Source of the DNA: Fodinicola feengrottensis
Lineage (GTDB): Bacteria; Actinomycetota; Actinomycetes; Mycobacteriales; HKI-0501
Reading direction: 5' to 3'
NCBI RefSeq assembly: GCF_010993775.1
Contig: NZ_WOTO01000066.1
Location: forward strand, 1-52,003
Length of the DNA stretch: 52,003 nucleotides
Shown: in pieces, positions 25,288 through 36,257 of the stretch
Layout of the letters: each line of letters starts with the position of its first letter
How positions within the stretch are numbered: position 1 is the first letter of the stretch
Translations under genes and position numbers: made by a program
The notes under the pieces: model-generated
Told to the model about the DNA's origin: nothing
The model's database searches: none
Seen by the model: the letters and a program-made list of their open reading frames with translations, nothing else

Positions 25288-27424
25288 CTACCGCGGACTG
25301 ACCTCAAGGAGTAGCGCCTGCTCAGGGCGCAGGATCGGCAGAGCCAGGCCAACGGTGGCGAGAGCGCGGCCGGAGAGCGCGATCTCGCCGGCCGCCATCC
25401 AAGCCGGTCCGGTCCGGTTGACGTCGGCGGGTTGGGCCGGCCGGATAGACCGGGCGGACGAGATAGCACCGGTCCGGGTCCAGGCCAGGCAACTGTACGG
25501 GCAGTGGCCGCTCGAAAGCCGTCGACGCCATCTGGACGTACGCGAACAGGGCGCAGGATCGATCGGTCGCGACCACGCCGTGCACCCAGCCGGCCGGATC
25601 CGGGTAGTCGGCGCGTACCACATCGCCGCTGTGCAGCAAATCTCGGTGATCCTTCACAAAAGACACCCAGGTGCGCAGCCGCGCACGCTCCTGCGCGGTG
25701 ATCGAGGCAATGTCCCATTCCATTCCGGAGTGGCCAAAAGTCGCGGCCACCGCACGAAAGGACAACGAGTGCACCCGACCGGTGGTGTGTGACTCGGTCG
25801 GGCCGACGTGCGCGCCCATCAGCTCCGGCGGCAACAACAATCCTGTCCAGCGCTGGATTGCCTGCCTTTCCAAAGCGTCGTTACAGTCACTGGTCCACAC
25901 CCGGTCCGTACGCTGCAAAATCTCCAGGTCTATCCGAGCGCCACCAGATGAGCAGCTCTCCACTTCGACTCCCGGGTGCTTGGCACGCAGTTCATCCAGC
26001 AGCCGGTAAATCGCCAGTGTCTGTCGATGAACCCCAGCCCGGTTGTGCGGCTCGGCACCGGACTGGCCGGCGTCGACCAGGTCCCGGTTGTGGTCCCATT
26101 TCACAAAAGAAATCGGATATTCGGTGAGGAGCGCGTCCAGTCGCTCGAAAATGTACGCGTACGCGGCCGGATTCCCGATGTCCAGGACCTGCTGATGCCG
26201 GACTTCGGCCGGCAGCCGACCGCCGGTCGACATGATCCAGTCGGGATGTGCGCGGGCCAGCTCGGAATCCGGATTGATCATTTCCGGTTCCACCCACAGC
26301 CCGAACTGCATTCCCAGACCGCGAACATAGTCGATCAGCGGTGAAAGACCCTCCGGCCAAACCTGCGCGGAGACGTACCAGTCGCCGAGACCGGACGTGT
26401 CGTCCCGCCTGCTGCCGAACCAGCCGTCATCGAGGACGAACCGTTCGACGCCAACCTCAGCGGCCGCGTCCGCGAGCCGGCAGAGCTTTTCCAGATCGTG
26501 CTGGAAATAGACGGCTTCCCAGGTGTTCAGCACGATCGGTCGCGGCGACTTCGGGTGGTTCGTACGAGCCCGCAGCCAGCGATGGAAACTGGCGCTGACC
26601 CCGTCCAGGCCAGCGCCGGAATAGACCGCGAAAAGCCACGGAGAGACATATTCCGCACCGGCCGCGAGGATGACCTCGCCGGACAGCAGCAATTCGCCGC
26701 CGCCGAGCCGCCCGAGCCCGGACGGCGTCCTTTCCGCGTACGTGCTGTGGTTTCCGCTCCACGCCACATGCACGGCCCACACTTGACCATGCCGGAAGCC
26801 AAAGCCTGGCTCGCCGGCACACATCAGCGTGGTGGCGTCATGGCCGGTACGGCCGCGCCGGCTGTCCCTTACGACCGCACCAATCGTCATCGGCCGGCGC
26901 TGGGGGCTGCGCTCGCGGCTCCATCGGCCGGTGAAGTCCAGCACCTCGGCGGCTTCGCCGGGAATCGGCAACGCGGCGGCTACGCCGTCCAGGACATAGT
27001 CGGAGTCGCCGGTGTTGGTCACCGCATGCCGGAGTCGCAGCAGCCCGGACTCGCTGATTTCCACGTCCGTACGCACCGAAAGCGCTGCCGACTCGTCAGC
27101 GGACGTGATGGCGAGCGCGGATTCCGACGAATCGACGGTCACGCATTTAGGCAATGGCGAGAAATCCACGCCGCCGCGGTGGCCGGCAAGCGCTGGGCGG
27201 GAGGCGTCTCCCTCGGCGTAGTTCGGAAAGAGCAGCGCGGCCGAACTCGCGACTACCCCACCGTGCGGGCCGGCCGCACCAGCGGCCAGCGCCACCGCGG
27301 CGAGGTCCGTCGAGCCCAGCTCGGCGCCCCACCAGAGCACCCGCGGGCTCGCTCCCGCAACGGCTTCCACCAGCAGGCTGACGCCGCCGGCGGTGAGATG
27401 ATGCCATCCGGCGGCTCCGGTCAT
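25288..27424 (-). CDS. GH36 alpha-galactosidase (one frameshift near the C-terminus)
   Basis: Hydrolyses terminal alpha-galactosides such as melibiose or raffinose. About 711 residues with no signal peptide, so cytoplasmic, consistent with import by the upstream ABC genes. The GH36 order is visible: beta-supersandwich N-domain, then the barrel with VLNTWEAVYFQHDLEKL, RFVLDDGWFGSRRDD and GLWVEPEMINPDSELARAHP. The nucleophile Asp is in FVKWDHNRD, followed by CSSGGARIDLEILQRTD and the acid/base region TSDCNDALERQ. A frame break near 25435 hides the end, which reads QPADVNRTGPAWMAAGEIAL and ends at TAG 25288-25290. ATG 27424 overlaps the permease stop (ATGA). Confidence 0.92.
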
Positions 27425-28349
27425 CCTTTGTTGGCTCCCAGGGTGAGTCCGCTGATGAACTGCTTCTGCAGCGCGAAATACACGATCATGGTCGGCAGCG
27501 CGATGATCAGCGAGCCGGCCGCCAGCAGGTTGTTGTCGGTGAAGAACTCGCCCTTGAGGTTGTTCAGGGCGGACGTGATCGGTCGCTTGTCACCCGTACT
27601 CATCAACACCAGCGCCCACAGGAAATCGTTGTAGATCCAGGTGAATTCCAGCGTCGCGAGGGCCGCCAGCGGCGGCCGGCAAAGCGGCAGAATAATCGAC
27701 GTGTACTGCTTCCACGCGCCGGCGCCGTCCACCAGTGCCGACTCGGTGAGTTCCTTGGGCAGGACTTCCATGTAGTTCGTCAACACGAACGTACAGAAAC
27801 CGATCTGGAATGCCACATGGATCGCGATGATTCCCCAGTACGAGTCGTAAAGCACCTGGGAGTCACTCATAAAGTCCGGCAGCGGGATCAGGTTGTAGAG
27901 CCGATAGAGCGGCGTCAACATGATCTGCGGCGGCAGCAGGTTGCCGGCCACGAACATCACCAGCAGCGCTTTGCGGCCAGGCAGTCGGAATCGGGCCAGC
28001 CCGAAGGCCACCATCGACGACAGCGCGAGGATCAGGATGATCGACGGCACCGTCACCAGGATGGTGTTGCCGAAATACAGCGGCATGTTGCCCTGGGTGA
28101 AGGCGTTGACATAGTTCTGCACCGTCAACGCATCGGGCAGCGAGAAATAGCCGTGCAGGGCGGTGTCGTTCTGGGTACGGAAAGACGTGTAGAACGCGCC
28201 AGCAACAACGGGAAAAGAAACGACACCGTCACCAGGATCAGGAAGGCGTGCAGGGCGATCCGGGCCGGCCGGATCGGCTTGCGCTGCCGGCTCACCGGGC
28301 CGGCGGCTTTTCCGGTCTTACGCGTCGCGGTGGCCGTTGTCGCGCTCAC
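27421..28349 (-). CDS. Sugar ABC transporter permease, MalG type (one frameshift)
   Basis: Inner-membrane component of a carbohydrate importer. The N-terminus (GTG 28349, overlapping the MalF-type stop as GTGA) gives a basic leader and helix IALHAFLILVTVSFLFPLLL. A break near 28200 precedes the main part, which has five more helices and the EAA coupling loop in ELTESALVDGAGAWKQYTSI with LPLCRPPLAALATL. It ends LTLGANKG, usual for this family. It couples by ATGA to the alpha-galactosidase gene. Confidence 0.9.
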
Positions 28350-29299
28350 TGCGGCTCCTCTTTGAAGATCCGGGTGATGTAAATGATGATGAAGACCGTG
28401 GAGATCAGCATCATGATCACCGCGATCGCCGAACCGTAGCCGATCCGGCTGGCCTCGCCGATGATGTTCTGGGTGACCAGGGCGGAAAGCAGCTCCAGGC
28501 CGTTGAAACCACCGTTGATGATGTAGACGAGGTCGAATGCCCGCAACGACTCGATCACGGTGATGACGATGACGACGATGTTCACCGGCCGCAGTGACGG
28601 GAAAACCACCCGGAAGAACGTCTGCCGCTCGCTCGCGCCATCGATCGCGGCGGCCTCTTTCAGCGACGGGTCAACGCCTTTCAGGCCGGCCAGGTAAAGA
28701 ATCATCATGTAGCCGACGTGCCGCCAACTGGCCGCGACCAGCACCGCCCACAGGTTGACGTGCGAGTCACCGAGCCAGTTGACCGGATTCAGCCCGACAT
28801 CCTTGAGCAGCTCGTTGATCAGGCCCTGGTCGTTGGAATAGACCAGCTGCCAGATGAAACCGACGATCGCGAGCGACAGCACCACCGGCAGGTAGATCGC
28901 GCCCTGGTAGATCCGGCTGCCCTTGATCTGCCGGTCCAGCAGCACCGCCAGAAACAGCCCGAACGGGGTCGGGATCAGCACGAAGAAAAGCAGCCAGATC
29001 ACGTTGTGTTCCAGCGCCGGCCAGAACGGCGGGTAGATCGTGAAGATCTCCTGGTAGTTCCGCAGCCCGACCCATTTGATCTGGTCCAGGCCGATGCCGT
29101 CCCACGACGTCAGCGAAAGCCCCACCGAGGTGAACGCCGGCAGCCAGACGAACAGGATGTTGAGCAGAGTGGGAATGCCCAACATGAGGCTGACGACGAG
29201 CGTGTCGCGCCGACTCCAGCGCCGAACCTTGCGGCGTGCCGTCCGGCGGGTCGGTCCAGCACCAGCCGGAGCGTCCGCCGCGGCGGTAGATGTTGCCAC
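28346..29299 (-). CDS. Sugar ABC transporter permease, MalF type
   Basis: An intact 317-residue permease with six predicted helices, including TLVVSLMLGIPTLLNILFVW, VIWLLFFVLIPTPFGLFLAV and IYLPVVLSLAIVGFIWQLVY. The EAA loop is LKEAAAIDGASERQTFFRVV with FPSLRPVNIVVIV. The start is GTG 29299, 10 bp after the binding-protein stop, with AAGGATC upstream. Partner of the MalG-type permease. No ATPase gene is in the operon; actinobacteria usually use a shared MsiK-type ATPase. Confidence 0.92.
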   Translation of the reverse strand: MATSTAAADAPAGAGPTRRTARRKVRRWSRRDTLVVSLMLGIPTLLNILFVWLPAFTSVGLSLTSWDGIGLDQIKWVGLRNYQEIFTIYPPFWPALEHNVIWLLFFVLIPTPFGLFLAVLLDRQIKGSRIYQGAIYLPVVLSLAIVGFIWQLVYSNDQGLINELLKDVGLNPVNWLGDSHVNLWAVLVAASWRHVGYMMILYLAGLKGVDPSLKEAAAIDGASERQTFFRVVFPSLRPVNIVVIVITVIESLRAFDLVYIINGGFNGLELLSALVTQNIIGEASRIGYGSAIAVIMMLISTVFIIIYITRIFKEEPQ

Positions 29300-29309
29300 C
29301 TGTGATCCT

Positions 29310-30606
29310 TTATTCGCTGTAGATGGACTTCTTCTGTGCTTCCATCTTCTTCAGGGTCGAGGCGATGTTGTTCGGGTTCTTCAGGAAGTCCTGGAAACTC
29401 GGGATGGCCACCGTGGAGGCGAAAGTCGGGTCCGCGTCCCGGTCCAGGAACTGCGAGATCGACTTCGCCTGCGCGATCAGCACCTGCTGCTTCTTCTGCA
29501 GCGCGTTGTAGCCGGCGCTGGAGGCGCCGTTGTTGACCGCGATGTTGCTCGGGTCCACTTTCAGGTAGCCCTCCTCGGCGGCGGCGCTGCTCAGGTACGT
29601 CAGGAGTTTCTTGGCGCCGGCCTCGTTCTTCGGCCGCTTCGCCATCATGTAGCCGTCGATCGGCGCCTCCACCGCGTCCGTCCCAACAGTGGAGTCAATT
29701 TCCGGGAAGGGGAAGAAGTCCAGGTCGTCCAGATCTTCTTTGTTGGTGAACTGCTGCGAAACGAAGCCGCCGAGCAAATACATCCCGGTCTTCTTCTGCA
29801 GCAGTCCCTGCGCGCCCTCCTGCCACGTACGGCCGAGTGCCCCGGTCTGGTAGTACGGCAGGATTTGCTTCCAGGTGTCGAAAACCTTCGCCACCTTCGG
29901 GGAGTCCCACGCCTCTTTTCCAGCCATCAGGCTGACGTGGAAGTCGTAGCCGTTGACGCGCATGTTGAGGTAGTCGAAGGTGCCGAACGCCGGCCAGCCG
30001 TCCTGGTCGGCGAACGCCACTGGCAGGTTGTCTTTCTGCATTTTCGCGGACAGCGCGACGTACTGATCCCAGGTTTTGGGCACCTCGTACCCGTGCTGCT
30101 GGAAGACGCTCTTCCGGTAGAAGACCGCCCACGCGTAGTTGTCCAGCGGAATGAAATACTGCTTGCCGTCCTCGCCGGTGGACGCCTTCTTCATGGCCGA
30201 GCTGAACTGGCTGCCCACCTGCGTCCAGACGTCGGAGATGTCGCCGAGCAGGCCCTTCTTGGCGAAGAACCGCATCCGGTAGCCGGCGAACCAGGTGATC
30301 ACGTCGTCCGGGCGGCCCTGCAGGTAATTGTTGATCTGCTCCTGGAACGTGTTGTGGTCGACCGTGTTGATCTTGACGGTCGCGCCGTTCTTGTCACTGA
30401 AGGCCTTCATGATCCCAGCGGTGGCCTTTTTCGGCACCGCGTCCGAGGCGCTGGATCCGACGGTGATCGTCTGGCTGGCCGATCCGGAGCCGCCGCCGCA
30501 GCCGGCGAGGCCGCCGACCGCCGCGCGCGCCGCCGAGACCGAGACCGCCAGCCAGCAGCGACCGCCGGCTGACCGGCGCGCCGCCGAGGTGTTCCTGCAG
30601 GGACAT
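29310..30606 (-). CDS. Sugar-binding lipoprotein of the galactoside ABC importer (one frameshift)
   Basis: Extracellular solute-binding protein family 1. ATG 30606 is preceded by GGAGGAACC. The N-terminus VSRRSLLAGGLGLGG has a twin-arginine motif. A frame break near 30540 hides the lipobox; the corrected reading is VGGLAGCGGGSGSASQ. The mature protein reads TAGIMKAFSDKNGATVKINT, NNYLQGRPDDVITWFAGYRM, YNALQKKQQVLIAQAKSISQ and ends MEAQKKSIYSE. About 430 residues. First gene of the uptake and alpha-galactosidase operon, divergent from the DeoR-gal operon. Confidence 0.88.
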
Positions 30607-30892
30607 GGTTCCTCCTGTGACCGAACGCTGATCCAACCGATCAGCTCCAGCAGCTGTCTTCCAACACGTTCGCACGAAGCCGACCAGAATTCGCCAATCT
30701 TGCACCCCGGAGACTAGGCGGTGTCAAGACTCCAGACAAAACACGGGAAAAAGCTGTCGATTCGTCCACAACAAGTCAGCAAAGTGACGGAGTCAACATT
30801 ACTTTCCCCTCTGAAAGGGTACGAATCGGTTCGCCCTTGATTCTCTACAACGTGAGAACATGTTGATTAATGTTGACTCGCGTTGAGCGGCT
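30607..30892. promoter_or_regulatory. Divergent gal regulatory region with TGTTGA repeats
   Basis: This 286-bp gap separates the sugar-uptake operon from DeoR-galTEK. AGTCAACATT (30791-30800) is the exact reverse complement of AATGTTGACT (30869-30878). Around the latter, TGTTGA recurs every ten bases at 30861 and 30871, with a CGTTGA variant at about 30881. The region is markedly more AT-rich than the genes. Binding by the DeoR-type regulator is inferred; promoters were not resolved. Confidence 0.5.
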
Positions 30893-31708
30893 GTGCGAGC
30901 CTGGACGGGTGCTCGCCCGCCAGCGTCACAGCTGATCCTCGAGGAAGTCCGCCGCAACGGCGGCGCGACCGTCAGCGCGCTGGTCGAGATGCTCCATGTC
31001 TCGGACATGACCGTCCGCCGCGACCTGTCCGTACTGGCCGACCGCGGGCTGCTGGACAAGGTGCACGGCGGCGCGACCGCGATCACCGAACGCAGCACCG
31101 ACGAGCCTGGCTTCGCGGTGAAGTCCTCCCGGCAGCGGCTGGAGAAGGAGGCGATCGCGGCCCGCGCGGCCCGGTTCGTCACGCCCGGCAGCGCTGTCGG
31201 CATCAGCGCCGGTACGACCACGTGGGCGCTCGCCCGGCACCTGTGCGGTGTCCCGGGGCTCACCATCGTGACCAACTCGATCCCGGTCGCCGACGCACTA
31301 CACACCATGGGACGGGCTGACCAGACCGTGGTGCTGACCGGTGGCATGCGTACGCCGTCGGACGCCTTGGTCGGGCCGTTCGCCAACGCGGCCCTGCAGT
31401 CAGTCCACCTGGACCTGGTTTTCCTGGGCGTGCATGGCATGGACAACCAGGCCGGTTTCACCACTCCGAACATCACCGAGGCGGACACCCACCGCGCCCT
31501 GATCGCGGCCGGCCGGCGGCTGGTCGTCCTCGCCGACCACAGCAAATGGGAGACGGTCGGCATCAGCTCGATGGCGCCACTTTCGCACGCCGATGTGCTC
31601 ATCACCGACGACGGACTGTCCCCGGAAGCGGCCGAAACGCTGTCCGGTGAAGTAGGAGAACTCATTATCGTGCCAGCAACTGGCGCAGCGGAGGACCTGC
31701 AGCAGTGA
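30893..31708 (+). CDS. DeoR-family regulator of the galactose operon
   Basis: An intact 271-residue repressor. The N-terminal DeoR helix-turn-helix reads LILEEVRRNGGATVSALVEM and HVSDMTVRRDLSVLADRGLL, followed by DKVHGGA. The C-terminal sugar-phosphate sensor domain has GSAVGISAGTTTWALARHL, VVLTGGMRTPSDALVG and VVLADHSKWETVG. Family members respond to phosphorylated sugars; galactose 1-phosphate or a related compound is a plausible ligand but not shown. GTG 30893 opens the operon, and the stop overlaps galT as GTGA. Confidence 0.9.
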   Translation: MRAWTGARPPASQLILEEVRRNGGATVSALVEMLHVSDMTVRRDLSVLADRGLLDKVHGGATAITERSTDEPGFAVKSSRQRLEKEAIAARAARFVTPGSAVGISAGTTTWALARHLCGVPGLTIVTNSIPVADALHTMGRADQTVVLTGGMRTPSDALVGPFANAALQSVHLDLVFLGVHGMDNQAGFTTPNITEADTHRALIAAGRRLVVLADHSKWETVGISSMAPLSHADVLITDDGLSPEAAETLSGEVGELIIVPATGAAEDLQQ

Positions 31709-32794
31709 AGAAAACACCCGCGCGGTTGGCGGACGGTCGCGAAATCATCTATTTCGACGAGACCGACGACGCCGTCCGAGAGCTTTACGACTCTCGCGAG
31801 CTGCCGCCAGCGCGCACACCCTTTCGCAAGTACGGTACGACCCGTTGCTGGCCGAATGGGTGGCGATTGCCTCGCACCGACAGAGTCGTACTTTCCTGCC
31901 GCCGACCTCGGAATGTCCGCTGGATCCGTCCACAAAGGACAGGCTGACCGAAATTCCGTCGCCAGCGTACGACGTGGTGGTTTTCGAGAACCGTTTTCCC
32001 TTTTTCACCACCGGCGGGGCGGACGAGCCGGTGCCGTCGGACGACGGCACGGTGGTCACCCGGCGGCCCGGCGCCGGCCGCTGCGAGGTGGTCTGCTTCA
32101 CCTCCGACCACGACTCGTCCTTTTCTCAACTCACGCCCGAACGCGTGCGTACGGTGGTGGATGTCTGGGCCGACCGGACCGAGACGCTGAACGCTTTGCC
32201 TTTCGTCGAGCAGGTTTTCTGCTTCGAGAACCGTGGCGAGGAAATCGGCGTCACGTTGGATCACCCGCACGGTCAGATCTACGCGTACCCGTTCGTCACC
32301 CCACGAACCCGCCGAATGCTCGACTCGGCGCACCGGCATCGCGACCGTACCGGCGAAAACCTCTTCGCCCGGGTGCTGGCGGACGAACAGCGGATCGGCG
32401 AGCGGATCGTGGCCAGCAACGAGCACTGACAGCCTTCGTACCGGCTTTCGCGCGGTGGCCGTTTGAGGTGCATCTCTACCCGCATCGGCAGGTGCCTGGC
32501 ATTCCCGAACTCTCGGACGCCGAGCGGGACAGTTTCGGCCCGATCTACCTGGATGTGTTGCGGCGCTTCGACGCCCTTTTCGACACTCCCATGCCGTATA
32601 TCTCAGCCTGGCACCAGGCTCCGGCCCGAGTCGACCGGGACCTGGCCTACCTGCATTTGCAGCTCTTCTCGATCCGGCGAGAAGCCGGAAAGCTGAAATA
32701 CCTGGCCGGATCCGAGTCGGGCATGGGAGTTTTCATCAACGACATTCCACCGGAGCGGTCCGCGGCGCTGCTCAGAGAGGCCACAGCACAGTGA
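31705..32794 (+). CDS. galT: Galactose-1-phosphate uridylyltransferase (two frameshifts)
   Basis: Leloir enzyme exchanging UMP between UDP-glucose and galactose 1-phosphate. The start GTG 31705 (KKTPARLADGREIIYFDE) reads to a break near 31845. It continues LLAEWVAIASHRQSRTFLPP and FENRFPFFTTGG, then the active-site histidine triad region GVTLDHPHGQIYAYPFV (HPHGQ). A break near 32425 precedes FARWPFEVHLYPHRQVPGIP, QAPARVDRDLAYLHLQLFSI and KYLAGSESGMGVFINDIPPE. About 362 residues. The stop overlaps galE (GTGA). Confidence 0.92.
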
Positions 32795-33768
32795 AGATCC
32801 TGGTCACCGGCGGTGCCGGCTATATCGGCTCGATCGTGTCGGCGATGCTGGTCGATGCGGGGCATTCCGTGGTCGCCATCGACGACCTGTCGACTTCGGA
32901 CGCCTCCGGCGTGCCAGCCGGGGTGGAATTCATCCGGTGCGACATCTCACAGGTCGCAACGGTTTTGACACCGGATTCCGGTTTCGACGCCGTGCTGCAT
33001 TTCGCTGGCCTGATCGCGGCCGGCGAGAGCGTACAAAAGCCTGGCCTCTATTGGCATGTGAACACCGGCGGATCGCTGTCGCTGCTGGTCGCGATGCGCG
33101 CCGCGGGCGTACGGAAGATTGTTTTTCTCGTCCTCCGCCGCGGTTTACGGCAACCCGACGCAGGTGCCGATCCTGGAATCCGCGACGGTCGTCGCGCCGA
33201 CCAGCCCGTACGGTGAGAACAAGCTGGCCGTCGACTTCATGCTGGCCGGCGAGGTGGCCGCGCTCGGCATCGCGGCCACCAGCCTGCGGTATTTCAACGT
33301 CGTTGGCGCATACCGGCGCGGCACCACGGTGATGGGCGAGCGGCACACCCCGGAAACCCATTTGATCCCGCTCGCCCTGGAAGCCGCGGCCGGCCGGCGA
33401 CCCGAGTTCGCGATTTTCGGTACCGACTATCCCACTCCGGACGGCACCACCATTCGCGACTACATCCACGTCGAGGATCTGGCCCGGGCGCACCTGCTGG
33501 CACTGGACAATCTGACGCCAGGCGAACACAAGGTCTTCAACCTCGGCAACGGCACCGGTTTCAGCATAAGGGAAGTTCTTGCGGTGGTGGAAAAAGTCAC
33601 CGGCAAGCCGCTGCCAGTGATCGAAAAGGACCGGCGAGCCGGCGATCCGGCCGAGTTGGTCGCCTCCTCCGATGCGGCCAAAGCCGAGCTTGGCTGGACA
33701 CCCGCGAAAGCCTCGCTCCAGGACATGGTCAGCGACGCCTGGGATTTCCTGAACTCCGGGAGCCAGTC

Positions 33769-33772
<4 letters not shown>
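32791..33772 (+). CDS. galE: UDP-glucose 4-epimerase (one frameshift)
   Basis: Leloir epimerase of the extended SDR family that interconverts UDP-galactose and UDP-glucose with bound NAD. It starts at GTG 32791 with the Rossmann motif KILVTGGAGYIGSIVSAML. After an indel in the T5 run near 33122 it continues SSSAAVYGNPTQVPI and the catalytic YGENK (Tyr-x-x-x-Lys). Further on are SLRYFNVVGA, TPDGTTIRDYIHVEDLARAH and FNLGNGTGFSIREVLAVVEK. About 326 residues. It overlaps galK by four bases. Confidence 0.92.
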
Positions 33773-34932
<1,160 letters not shown>

Positions 34933-34940
34933 AGGCCGGA

Positions 34941-35004
34941 CGTCGACTGCGGGACAAAACCCCACACTCGACGTCGAGAGTGGGACAAAGTCCCGCACTC
35001 GACG
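34941..35004. repeat. Nested inverted and direct repeats after galK (likely terminator)
   Basis: Outer arms 34941-34955 and 34990-35004 are complementary at 14 of 15 bases. Inner arms 34961-34972 and 34973-34984 match at 11 of 12. A 22-bp near-repeat GGGACAAA-n2-CCC-n-CACTCGAC also occurs twice. It lies between the convergent galK and a membrane-protein gene, so a bidirectional terminator is likely. It includes the dyad GGGACAAAGTCCC (34982-34994). Confidence 0.7.
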
Positions 35005-35029
35005 AAAATCCAGCCCCCAACTGCCGCCA

Positions 35030-35455
35030 CTAGCTTTTGACGTTACGAACGCGCATCCTCGTGTAATAGAGCCAAAACAGCCCCACCAGCGGCAGTACGG
35101 CGGGCACGTATCCGTACCCCTGACCGTAATCCGACCAAACCGTGGCCTCCGGGAAGGCGACCCGGTCCAGCAGGCTGTACGTCCCAATCACGAGAACGCC
35201 GACAAACTCCGTACCGCAGGCGGCGAAAGCGAGGCGCCGCCAGACGTCACCGTCCAACGCAAGCGAAACGGTGGCGACGATATAGATAACGGCGGCCAGG
35301 GCGGAAAGCGAAAAAGCCAGTGGTGCCTCGGAAAACTTGGTGGCGATCTGGACTCCGGCGCGAGCGCTGGCGGACAGCGCGAAAATGCCGTAGACAGCGA
35401 CCAGTACGCGGCCGAATCCGGATCGAGTGGCGCGGCGCTCGCGGGTTTCAGGCAC
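35030..35455 (-). CDS. Integral membrane protein of unknown function
   Basis: A 141-residue protein with four predicted helices (FGRVLVAVYGIFALSASARA, APLAFSLSALAAVIYIVATV, CGTEFVGVLVIGTYSLLD and YVPAVLPLVGLFWLYYTRMR). The motif TVWSDYGQGYGYVPAVLPLV near the end is a recognisable conserved block of actinobacterial membrane proteins with no assigned role. GTG 35455 overlaps the upstream membrane-protein gene's stop by eight bases; the two likely work together. Intact. Confidence 0.7.
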   Translation of the reverse strand: MPETRERRATRSGFGRVLVAVYGIFALSASARAGVQIATKFSEAPLAFSLSALAAVIYIVATVSLALDGDVWRRLAFAACGTEFVGVLVIGTYSLLDRVAFPEATVWSDYGQGYGYVPAVLPLVGLFWLYYTRMRVRNVKS

Positions 35456-35810
35456 TGCCACCCCAGATTTGGTTGAGCCGCAATACCAGGATCGGTACGA
35501 CCACGCAGGCGACGGCGAGCACGACACTGCTCCAACGGGTACGTTCGGACAGCGCCCAGACCGCACCGACCGGGACCACGATCAGCGAGGCCACCAGATA
35601 GCCGAGGAAAGTCCAGAACTGCGGGACCTGATGTCCCTGGGCCAACAGCACGATCGCGACCGCGAGTTGGACGAGCAGTGCCAATTCGACGACCGCGAGG
35701 CCACCGAGGGTCAGCCGGCCGGGCAACTTGTTGCGGGCGGCCAGCACCAGGCTCCACGCGGCCATCGCGAACGCCACCGCGACAACCACCGTCGTCACTG
35801 CCGGAGTCAT
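35448..35810 (-). CDS. Small integral membrane protein of unknown function
   Basis: 120 residues, four helices (VTTVVVAVAFAMAAWSLVLA, LGGLAVVELALLVQLAVAIV, FLGYLVASLIVVPVGAVWAL and SSVVLAVACVVVPILVLRL). ATG 35810 is preceded by GGGAGGG at good spacing; an earlier ATG at 35834 is less likely. It ends LNQIWGGSA and overlaps the next membrane-protein gene. Intact; no function known to me. Confidence 0.72.
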   Translation of the reverse strand: MTPAVTTVVVAVAFAMAAWSLVLAARNKLPGRLTLGGLAVVELALLVQLAVAIVLLAQGHQVPQFWTFLGYLVASLIVVPVGAVWALSERTRWSSVVLAVACVVVPILVLRLNQIWGGSA

Positions 35811-35843
35811 CGACCCTCCCCTGTTCCCGGCCAATCTACTCCC

Positions 35844-36257
35844 TCAGGCCGGCGGCTTTTCGCCACGGTTTTCCTTGCGCCAGACCACCTTCAGGCCGGA
35901 CCAGTCGGTGTCCAGCGCGGCCACCTTCACGTCGACCAGGCCGAGCGAAAGGGCGTGGCCGCGTACGTCGTTGTCGGTGATGTCGCTGGTGTGGCCGCCG
36001 GCCCGGCGCGGCCAGGCCACCCACACCATGCCGGCCGGGAAGATCCGCCGGCCGGGCGCGGTGAGATCGAGGTCGGCGAGGCGGTCCACGAACAGAATGA
36101 TGAGGACGTCCGCCGGGCCATCACCGCCGGTTCGTACGTCGACGCCGCCCGGCAGGTCGGGCACCGCCCATCCGGCGGGCGCGTCGATGAGAGCGAGCAC
36201 ATGGCCCGGTTTCACGCCGAGTTTCCTGGCCAACGGCGTACCGGAATAGCCGGTCAT
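35844..36257 (-). CDS. DUF3052 family protein
   Basis: An intact 137-residue protein. The opening MTGYSGTPLARKLGVKPGHV is the hallmark of DUF3052: a conserved YSGTPL..KLG.KPG start followed by an alpha/beta domain (VDVRTGGDGPADVLIILFVD and GRRIFPAGMVWVAWPRRAGG). It ends with a DNDVRGHALSLGLVDVKVAA block. Function unknown; cytoplasmic. The ATG overlaps the exonuclease III stop (ATGA), so it is coupled to xthA. Confidence 0.8.
   Translation of the reverse strand: MTGYSGTPLARKLGVKPGHVLALIDAPAGWAVPDLPGGVDVRTGGDGPADVLIILFVDRLADLDLTAPGRRIFPAGMVWVAWPRRAGGHTSDITDNDVRGHALSLGLVDVKVAALDTDWSGLKVVWRKENRGEKPPA

Noticed and set aside
29076..30572. 498-codon plus-strand open frame antisense to the sugar-binding protein
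   Set aside because: Low-complexity Val/Arg/Asp-rich translation with no motif; the minus-strand lipoprotein is well supported.
34982..34994. Functional DosR/DevR binding box
   Set aside because: Spacer is one base too short and the site lies at the 3' end of an operon inside a hairpin; kept only as a resemblance.
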